Assembly (NCBI GenBank): GCA_008017155.1
Contig: SSGX01000011.1
Coordinates: forward strand, 1-48,539
Direction: 5' to 3'
Length of the DNA: 48,539 nucleotides
Origin: Neisseriales bacterium
GTDB lineage: Bacteria > Pseudomonadota > Gammaproteobacteria > Burkholderiales > UBA11063
In this document: positions 36,119 to 43,049 of the stretch, in pieces
How positions within the stretch are numbered: the stretch's first letter is position 1
Layout of the letters: every line of letters starts with the position of its first letter
Notes under the pieces: model-generated
The model's database searches: none
Seen by the model: the letters and a program-made list of their open reading frames with translations, nothing else
Told to the model about the DNA's origin: nothing
Position numbers and translations under genes: made by a program

Positions 36119-37153
36119 ATGTTTGATAGGATTAAACGTATATTTAAGTTTTTGGATAGGATTATCAATTCCTCCAGGACTCCGGAAGAGTATTTATTAA
36201 ATGGTGGCTTGTATCCTTCGATTATTCGGAGTAAAGCCTTTCTGTCTAATTATAAGTTAAATTCTATTATAACCGCTCAACTGTATGACTCCGCTGAGAA
36301 TTTGTACTACCATAATAACGACATTTCTATGGTTTTAGATATCCAGATTACACCAAGTATTGCCAATGAACTATCATTTTTAATCAATTTTGGTTTTCCT
36401 CAAAATGCTTTTGTAAATTTTTTTCTTAAGCACTCGAATGGTGAGAGCCATATTTTAATGTCTGTATCGATAACCACAACATCGAGAAACTTAAAGATTA
36501 ACAAAAAAATCCTATTGTCAATCCGAGAAAAAATAATAAGTTGGTTTAATGATCATGATCATTCGTGTACGATTGTTAAACCAAAGCATTTACTTAATTT
36601 CTATAATAAAGTTTTAGCTCTTGAGGATATAGACTCATATGACAAGGAGAAGTTTATCTTTGATCAGGTCAAAGACTGTGAGAGTAAAGATATTGATAAT
36701 GATGGTACCATTAGCTTTAATGGGGTATTGCATAATGTATTTTATACAAAGCAATACCCAAATCTTGGTGAAGATAGTACAAATCCATTTATCGTTTTTA
36801 TAGAAGATATTAAAAATACTAAATTAGAATTTTACTACTCAATAACAATAACACCAGATGTAAATAAGGAAAATCACAGATTTTATACAACATTTGTATT
36901 AATTGAAGATGATGCTTCAAATAATGTCAAGGCTGTAGAAGACTTTATTAAATACTTTAGATATCAATTAAATTGGTATATATATCCAAATAAGAGCTTT
37001 TCATTGGCTCAATTCATTAATTCATTGCCACTTCAACACACAAAGTCAATCGATGAAAAATTCATTAATTCATCAATAAATCAATACTTCCCAACTCATA
37101 AGCTGGCGGAAATTTTACCAATAGGAGAATTAGATGAATCTCGGACAAACTAA
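36119..37153 (+). CDS. TraC N-domain-like protein without ATPase domain
   Basis: This 344-residue protein resembles the N-terminal half of TraC, encoded by the next gene. LSFLINFGFPQNAFVNFFL parallels LFSLRFPMSATLSFCL in TraC; YQLNWYIYPNKSFSLAQFIN parallels RSKGWTVAPASFINYPTFL; and the ending HKLAEILPIGELDES parallels WNIINLIPMIGEWSG, which in TraC lies shortly before Walker A. The ATPase domain is therefore entirely absent. The gene is intact, starts 4 bases after traV and overlaps traC by 20 bases, so it is not simply a broken traC: the downstream gene is full length. A structural or regulatory partner of TraC is my inference. Confidence 0.7.
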   Translation: MFDRIKRIFKFLDRIINSSRTPEEYLLNGGLYPSIIRSKAFLSNYKLNSIITAQLYDSAENLYYHNNDISMVLDIQITPSIANELSFLINFGFPQNAFVNFFLKHSNGESHILMSVSITTTSRNLKINKKILLSIREKIISWFNDHDHSCTIVKPKHLLNFYNKVLALEDIDSYDKEKFIFDQVKDCESKDIDNDGTISFNGVLHNVFYTKQYPNLGEDSTNPFIVFIEDIKNTKLEFYYSITITPDVNKENHRFYTTFVLIEDDASNNVKAVEDFIKYFRYQLNWYIYPNKSFSLAQFINSLPLQHTKSIDEKFINSSINQYFPTHKLAEILPIGELDESRTN

Positions 37154-39659
37154 AAAAGTCTATGTTAAGAGATACAATGAAATTGTTAATACAATCAAGG
37201 AAAAGACAGCCACTAGAAAAATGGAGTCAGATAAAAAAATAATTGATGATTATAATCAACTAAATACTCCTCATAATATTTCTGACTTCTTAAATTATGG
37301 TAGTTATGATAAGAAAATTGGCTTTTTTTTGAATGATAATTCATATGGTTTTGCTTTGTATAGTACACCTCTTACAGGTGCTAGCGAAAATTTAGCTAAT
37401 AGACTAATGGGGCTATTCTCATTACGTTTTCCAATGTCTGCAACTTTGTCTTTCTGTTTATACGGCTGTAAAGAATTAAAGAATAAATTTGAAATTTGGC
37501 TAGATAGGCGTAAATATGCGCAAAATCAAGTTTGTGCCGAAATTGCTAAGCGTCGAGTAAATCATTACCTGAAAGCTATTAATAAAACTCTTATTGAAGG
37601 AGAGAAGCTAGTAATACGTGACTACCGTATGATAATAAGCGTGACATTTGATGGAAAGATAGATGATTACGGTCGCCGTGAAATTGAAATATTTAAGAAG
37701 TCCTTTATCTCGACACTTGGAAACTTTGGTATCTCAACTAAAGATATGAATCCGGATATGCTTATAGACTTTTGCGATGAGATATTTAATCGTCAATCTG
37801 GTCTTAAGAATACCAACTATAAACATAATCCTTATACACCAATAAAAAAACAAATTTCAGGTCCGGATACTAGAATCCTTATCGATAAAGATGGAATGTC
37901 TTTCAATAGAACGATAGTTCGGGGGTTAACAGTTAAGGAATATCCAACCGAGGCATCATTGGCACAGGCGATGGATTTAATTGGAGATATTGTAAATGAT
38001 AACGCTCAGATATCTTCGCAGTTCTTGTACTGTACCAATATCTGGTTTCCGAATATTTCAGCTCTTAAAAATCAAATTTCTGCAAAATCAGCGAGAGCTA
38101 TTCAAAATGCTGAATCACCAATGGCTAAATGGGTTCCAGATTTCAAAGCTAAAGCTGAGGATTGGCGCAAAGTTTCCGGCATTCTATCAGATGGCCAAGG
38201 GCTATGTTATTTTAATCAAGCATTTTTTAGTTTTTCTGAAATAGGTACATCAAACTATGCTGAACAGGATATGGTTGACTTATTTAGATCAAAAGGATGG
38301 ACAGTAGCTCCAGCTTCTTTCATAAATTATCCTACATTCTTAAGTTGCATGCCTATGCAGTTCGACAATGATATGTTCTTAGTAAACAAAGCATTCAAAA
38401 TGAATCGATTAATGCCACAATGGAACATCATTAATTTAATTCCAATGATAGGTGAGTGGTCAGGCAATAGCTATGATGGCGGAGGAATGATGCTTCTTGG
38501 CCGACGTGGACAGTTAATGAACCTAGATATATTCAAATCTGAAGGGAATTATAACGTTGCTATTGCTGCTGATTCTGGTGCTGGAAAATCATTCTTTATG
38601 AATGACTTGATCATTTCCTATTTAGGTATAGGAGCTAAAGTCTTCATGATTGACGTGGGACGTTCATATTTGAAATTATGTGAAGTGCTAGGTGGCCAGT
38701 TTATCTCATTTGGTAAAGAACAGAAGAACGTCTGTCTAAATCCATTTAGTTACATCATGGGCGATGCACAAGATATAGCTGATGATATCAAAATGATTCG
38801 TGATGTATTGTGTACTGCAATTAATCCTAATGGTTTAACTAATCTTGAAGTTACTTATGTTGGAATGATAATTAATAAAGTTTGGGCTGAAAAAGGAAGA
38901 AAAGCTTGCTTTGATGACGTTTATCAAGAGTTACTTAAACACGAAGAAGTATTAGTTCGTAATTTAGGTATTCAGTTAGAGCCATATTCGAAAGGAGGAA
39001 CGTATAGTCGATACTTTAATGGCGAGGCAAATGTTGATTTTAATAATCAATTTGTAGTGCTCGAGCTTGAAGAATTAAATATGAGACCAGATCTCAGGAA
39101 CGTAATATTTTCGATATTAATGCAACGAATTAGCCAAGAAATGTATCTTGGTAATAAAAAACAACTGAAAATTTGTGGGATCGATGAGGGCTGGGATTTG
39201 CTAAGAGGAGGTAGCCGAACACAAGAGTTTATAGAAACTGGATACAGGCGTGCTCGTAAATATAATGGTGCATTTATAACAATTACGCAGCGTATTCAAG
39301 ATTACTATGCTAATGAAGGTGCTACTGCATGTTTAACTAATTCTGACTGGCAATTTATGCTTAAACAGAAAGAAGAGTCAATTGACCAACTTAAGGATGA
39401 CAAAAAATTATCTCTAAGCGAATGGCAAATGGAGTTGATTAAGACTGTTAAAACAAGGAAGGGTATTTACTCTGATATCTTCATTAAAGCTAATGGAATT
39501 GGGACTCCAGTTAGGTTGGTAGTAGATCCTTATTCAAATTTGGTTTATACAACTGATCCGAAGGACTTCCAATTAATTGAAGATTATAAATCTTCTGGAT
39601 ACGAAACACATGAAGCAATAAGTAAAGTACTTGAATTAAAAGAACAATCGGCAGCATAA
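37134..39659 (+). CDS. traC: TraC, T4SS assembly ATPase (VirB4-like)
   Basis: This 841-residue protein is a full-length F-type TraC (F: 875), the inner-membrane-associated ATPase that powers pilus assembly. Walker A is AADSGAGKSFF with Lys485; Walker B is ICGIDEGWDLL with Asp684-Glu685. The C-terminal part has ETGYRRARKYNGAFITITQR and NSDWQFMLKQKEESI, typical of TraC/TrhC. The N-terminal half carries the TraC_F_IV type domain ending near residue 440. It overlaps the preceding paralogue by 20 bases. Confidence 0.96.
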   Translation: MNLGQTKKVYVKRYNEIVNTIKEKTATRKMESDKKIIDDYNQLNTPHNISDFLNYGSYDKKIGFFLNDNSYGFALYSTPLTGASENLANRLMGLFSLRFPMSATLSFCLYGCKELKNKFEIWLDRRKYAQNQVCAEIAKRRVNHYLKAINKTLIEGEKLVIRDYRMIISVTFDGKIDDYGRREIEIFKKSFISTLGNFGISTKDMNPDMLIDFCDEIFNRQSGLKNTNYKHNPYTPIKKQISGPDTRILIDKDGMSFNRTIVRGLTVKEYPTEASLAQAMDLIGDIVNDNAQISSQFLYCTNIWFPNISALKNQISAKSARAIQNAESPMAKWVPDFKAKAEDWRKVSGILSDGQGLCYFNQAFFSFSEIGTSNYAEQDMVDLFRSKGWTVAPASFINYPTFLSCMPMQFDNDMFLVNKAFKMNRLMPQWNIINLIPMIGEWSGNSYDGGGMMLLGRRGQLMNLDIFKSEGNYNVAIAADSGAGKSFFMNDLIISYLGIGAKVFMIDVGRSYLKLCEVLGGQFISFGKEQKNVCLNPFSYIMGDAQDIADDIKMIRDVLCTAINPNGLTNLEVTYVGMIINKVWAEKGRKACFDDVYQELLKHEEVLVRNLGIQLEPYSKGGTYSRYFNGEANVDFNNQFVVLELEELNMRPDLRNVIFSILMQRISQEMYLGNKKQLKICGIDEGWDLLRGGSRTQEFIETGYRRARKYNGAFITITQRIQDYYANEGATACLTNSDWQFMLKQKEESIDQLKDDKKLSLSEWQMELIKTVKTRKGIYSDIFIKANGIGTPVRLVVDPYSNLVYTTDPKDFQLIEDYKSSGYETHEAISKVLELKEQSAA

Positions 39660-39668
39660 GGTTACAAC

Positions 39669-39845
39669 ATGAATAATAATCGTAAAAAGCATAAGAAAAA
39701 AACTAAGCCTGTCTTTATCAATAAAGTTACGAAAGAAATATCAATTGATGATGTTGATGATTCATTTTTTGAGACGAAAATAATTAAACGAACTCAGGAG
39801 AATCAGGTTTCATATTTACTATTACCCAAAAATAAGGAAAATTAA
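39669..39845 (+). CDS. Small basic protein between traC and trbI
   Basis: This frame of 58 residues starts with a Lys/Arg/His-rich run (MNNNRKKHKKKTKP) and continues with a moderately acidic middle (ISIDDVDDSF). It has no membrane segment. It starts 9 bases after the traC stop and ends 1 base before the trbI ATG, a spacing expected for a real operon member. TraR/TrbA-size proteins are common here in F-like plasmids but I see no match to them. Nucleic-acid or membrane-surface binding is a guess from charge. Confidence 0.6.
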   Translation: MNNNRKKHKKKTKPVFINKVTKEISIDDVDDSFFETKIIKRTQENQVSYLLLPKNKEN

Positions 39846-39846
39846 C

Positions 39847-40269
39847 ATGAATAATAAAGAATCTATAGGATTAATAAAAAAACTTAATTTGTCAATTAGT
39901 AATAACTGGCAATTAATAATGACATTTTTAATATCATTGCTTACAGCATTAATTGTTTTGGCATTTTATGTATTAGTCCTGGCTAAATCTACGAACCATC
40001 AAATTGTAACTGTTGATCTGCAATCATTAATGAAGGAGGTCACACTGAAAGCATTTAATGACTTTGATGCAGCTAGTAAAGATAAACAATCAGAAGTTGC
40101 TTCAACAGACATTAAGAAAGGCGCAGCCAGAATTGAGAAAGCAATTGAGATTGTTGCAATTAAATGTAATTGCACTATCATTCAAAAACAAGCATTAGCA
40201 TACGATAAAAATGTTCCGGACTATACAAATGAAGTTAGAAATGAAATCTATAACCTTAGTAAAAAATAG
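39847..40269 (+). CDS. trbI: TrbI-like T4SS inner-membrane protein
   Basis: This 140-residue protein has a single N-terminal membrane anchor (LIMTFLISLLTALIVLAFYV) and a periplasmic part (TVDLQSLMKEV, then a helical stretch and IVAIKCNCTIIQKQALAYDK). The pattern of hydrophobic anchor, the VDL motif and the TII/VLV segment is that of F TrbI (128 residues), a protein affecting pilus extension and retraction. It is unrelated to the VirB10-like TrbI of IncP plasmids. Its position right after traC agrees. AAGGAAAATTAAC precedes the ATG. Confidence 0.75.
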   Translation: MNNKESIGLIKKLNLSISNNWQLIMTFLISLLTALIVLAFYVLVLAKSTNHQIVTVDLQSLMKEVTLKAFNDFDAASKDKQSEVASTDIKKGAARIEKAIEIVAIKCNCTIIQKQALAYDKNVPDYTNEVRNEIYNLSKK

Positions 40270-40792
40270 TATTGAAAATCTGAATCAAAAACAGCGTTCA
40301 ATACTTGCGCACGGCTTAATAATGTTTTTTATGTTTGCGAGTCTACTTTTTATATCAAAGTTTTGGTTCCTGCGAAGTCATGGTTTTGTAATAAATGTTA
40401 CTTCATCATTACCAGAACGCCTCTGGCTTGTTGATTATAGCCATAAGACAAAATTTAATAAAGGTGATTATTTCACATTTATGGCGCCAAATGATGTCAA
40501 TCTCACCACTAAAAATACTCCATTAGTTAAGCAAGTGGCCGGAGTGCATGGAGATAAAATTGAAGTAAGAGGTACAACATTATTTATTAATGATCAAAAA
40601 ATGGGGAGAATTTGGAATGAGGCATTACCTTCACATCATAAGTTGTATCCTATACCTAATCAGATAATAGCGGAAGGATGTTACTTTGCCTGGACACCAG
40701 ATTTATTCAGTTATGACAGTCGTTATACAGATATAGGATTAATATGCGAAAAAGACAATCGAATAATGGGTATGGCTTCGCCATTATTCTAA
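40241..40792 (+). CDS. S26 signal peptidase-like protease of the transfer system (TraF/TrhF type)
   Basis: This protein of about 183 residues has one N-terminal membrane helix (GLIMFFMFASLLFISKFWF) and a periplasmic S26 peptidase domain. The nucleophile region NVTSSLPERLW puts Ser56 in the N-x-T-x-S-x-P pattern of conjugation peptidases, and the general base is Lys97 in LVKQVAGVHGD. The C-terminal box is FSYDSRYTDIGLI (SxDSRY-like). Such enzymes (TraF of RP4, TrhF of R27) mature pilins. Starts at 40211, 40229 and 40241 are all possible; the last is chosen as the shortest overlap with trbI, with low certainty. Confidence 0.88.
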   Translation: MKSITLVKNSIENLNQKQRSILAHGLIMFFMFASLLFISKFWFLRSHGFVINVTSSLPERLWLVDYSHKTKFNKGDYFTFMAPNDVNLTTKNTPLVKQVAGVHGDKIEVRGTTLFINDQKMGRIWNEALPSHHKLYPIPNQIIAEGCYFAWTPDLFSYDSRYTDIGLICEKDNRIMGMASPLF

Positions 40793-41535
40793 CCTTAATA
40801 CTAGGTAGAGCTAATGCAGGAATATTTAATGATTCAAATCGTGGCTGGTTTTTCTATGAGTCCAAGCCTGTGATTGAAAGTGTTCAGGTTGAGAGTAAAC
40901 CTATAAAGCAGCTAACACCTGGTGAAAAAGCGAGTCAGGAACTTGAGCAACTCCAGAAACAACTTAAAGAAGCAAGTGCTCTGGCTCTTTTATACCCGAC
41001 ACCTGAAAATGTATGGAACTATCAGCAGTTAAAAACAAAAATTTATGATATGAGTGGTGTTCTAACTGATCAGCAAGTACGCAATGATTGGAGTCGGCCA
41101 GATTCATATTCAGCTAATAATCCCACTGGTGGTGAAGGACTGGAAATTAATCGTAAGGAGCAGAATGCTTGTACAGCTGATTTAATTCGTCAGTCCGGCT
41201 ATACCTATGGATTATATCTATTTACATCTGCAAACTGTAAGTATTGTGATGCGCAAGTGAACGTTCTTAAGAAGGTAAGTACAGCTTATGGAGTTAGTTC
41301 CATGGTAGTTAGCTTCGATGGGTCTCGACCTAATAATCTGGATGATATTCCATTTGGACAAGATAAAGGAATAATGTCTAAGAAGTTTAATGTTATCAAT
41401 GAAGGGAAACCTGTAACTGTAATGTTTAATATTAAAACAGGGCAGAGCCAGGTACTTGGTTATGGCTATATTCCACTAGATCAGGTTAATAACCGGATCT
41501 GTCGATTTTATACTAAACAGCTAGGGGAATTTTAA
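40744..41535 (+). CDS. traF: TraF, periplasmic thioredoxin-fold T4SS protein
   Basis: This 263-residue protein matches F-type TraF: a signal peptide (FAIILTLILGRANA), then the mature start FNDSNRGWFFYESKP, the middle LYPTPENVWNYQQLKTKIYD, and a C-terminal thioredoxin fold. Cys165-Lys-Tyr-Cys168 (ANCKYCDAQ) forms a CxxC motif, which F TraF lacks, so this version may be redox-active. F TraF acts with TraH in pilus extension. The gene overlaps the S26 peptidase gene by 49 bases and traH by one base. Confidence 0.92.
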   Translation: MRKRQSNNGYGFAIILTLILGRANAGIFNDSNRGWFFYESKPVIESVQVESKPIKQLTPGEKASQELEQLQKQLKEASALALLYPTPENVWNYQQLKTKIYDMSGVLTDQQVRNDWSRPDSYSANNPTGGEGLEINRKEQNACTADLIRQSGYTYGLYLFTSANCKYCDAQVNVLKKVSTAYGVSSMVVSFDGSRPNNLDDIPFGQDKGIMSKKFNVINEGKPVTVMFNIKTGQSQVLGYGYIPLDQVNNRICRFYTKQLGEF

Positions 41536-43034
41536 TGAAAAGACTATGGTTATTAATTGCATTAGGTAGTTCAATTAATCTTGCTCTAGCTGATGTTGGT
41601 AGTGCTTTAACTGATTACTATAACTCACTACAGGGAAATAGCAAGATAGAGCGACCAAGTTACACCACTAATGGTTTTACTGCTGGAGGTTACTATCAGC
41701 GTGGGGCAAACGTTGATTTGACAATGGGCTACATCACACCACCAAGTTTAAAGGGTGGTTGTGGAAATATAGACTTTAATATGGGGGCTTTTTCGTTCAT
41801 TAATGGTGATCAAATTGTTAATGCATTGAAAGCCATAGGTCAGAATGCAAAAGCATTACTTTTTACAGAAGCAATTGAAATTACTTCAGCTTCGCTTGCT
41901 GGAAATATGAAGCACTGGATCGATGAGATGAATAAATGGTTAAGTGTACTTAAAAACTCATGCCAAGCTTCGAGCGCATTAATGGGTGGAGTAAATAAAT
42001 CAGTTGGTCTATGCCAGAATGCTGCTCGTTTTAACGGCTCACTCTCAGATGAAAATACCGTCCAGTCAACTTGTCAGACTTATGATCAGGGTGCTAAAGC
42101 CTGGAATGATCTCTTTGGTTCTAATACTGATGAAGCAAAGAATGCTAAAGCAGCAGCGGCAGCCCAAATTTCTCTTCAAGGTGGGATACTCCAAAATATT
42201 CTTGCTGATTATTTCGATAAGATGGGTAAATCAAACCAGATGCAGCAGGATCTGGGTAATCTGGTATTAAGTATAGTTGGTGATGTCTATATTCCGCCAA
42301 TTGATAAAAATGGAGATAATAGCAAAGGACTAGGAACACCAGTATCAATATATCCACCGCTTAAAATTGATACCTTACTTAACTATACTACAGCAGATGT
42401 AGTAGATCAATCAGCAAATAGTGAAGGCTCGGTATTTAATTGTGACTTTACATGGGATAAGGATAATTTTAGAGCAAAAAATGATTGCTTTGTTAAACCT
42501 AAAAACTATAAAACTGACAATGCTAAATCAGTAACAGCAATTCAAACTCTTGTGTATAACAAAATTACCAAATTACATAATTCTCTTCTTAGTGACTCTG
42601 GCCAGGTTACAGATGCAGATTTAACTGTATTAACAATCTCGGATGCTCCAATCTTCCAATTAATGCAGGCTGGAGTTGATTCTGGACTTGATACTACGAT
42701 TTATCCAATAGTCTTAAAGTATATGGATTATGCAATTCATAAAATTTATTACAACATCGTTGATACAGTTTATAAAGAAACTGCAACACAAATAACCGCC
42801 TTATCTGCAAGTTCAGATGAAGCTCAGATAGCTGCATTAACTGGTATTAAAGAGCAGTTAAAAGTTGTCAGAGATGATATTAATCAACAAGTACAGAAAG
42901 ACGTTGAGCGTAATAAGCTTGATCCTATGGAATTGGTACAGCGCTTATCTATTATTCGTGGAATTATATTAAAAAATGTTTCACCAAATCTTCAAGATAA
43001 ATTAGCTTACAGCGGAACTACATTAAGAAACTAA
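41535..43034 (+). CDS. traH: TraH, periplasmic/outer-membrane pilus assembly protein
   Basis: This 499-residue protein has a signal peptide (MKRLWLLIALGSSINLALA) and the TraH opening GGYYQRGANVDLTMGYITPP followed by SLKGGCGNIDFNMGAFSFIN, the strongest family signature. Helical segments with several cysteines follow (NSCQASSALMGG; STCQTYDQGAKAWNDLFG). F TraH is 458 residues. It works with TraF, TraU, TraW and TrbC in pilus extension; three of those partners are missing from this locus. Confidence 0.95.
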   Translation: MKRLWLLIALGSSINLALADVGSALTDYYNSLQGNSKIERPSYTTNGFTAGGYYQRGANVDLTMGYITPPSLKGGCGNIDFNMGAFSFINGDQIVNALKAIGQNAKALLFTEAIEITSASLAGNMKHWIDEMNKWLSVLKNSCQASSALMGGVNKSVGLCQNAARFNGSLSDENTVQSTCQTYDQGAKAWNDLFGSNTDEAKNAKAAAAAQISLQGGILQNILADYFDKMGKSNQMQQDLGNLVLSIVGDVYIPPIDKNGDNSKGLGTPVSIYPPLKIDTLLNYTTADVVDQSANSEGSVFNCDFTWDKDNFRAKNDCFVKPKNYKTDNAKSVTAIQTLVYNKITKLHNSLLSDSGQVTDADLTVLTISDAPIFQLMQAGVDSGLDTTIYPIVLKYMDYAIHKIYYNIVDTVYKETATQITALSASSDEAQIAALTGIKEQLKVVRDDINQQVQKDVERNKLDPMELVQRLSIIRGIILKNVSPNLQDKLAYSGTTLRN

Positions 43035-43049
43035 TATAAAGGTAATATA

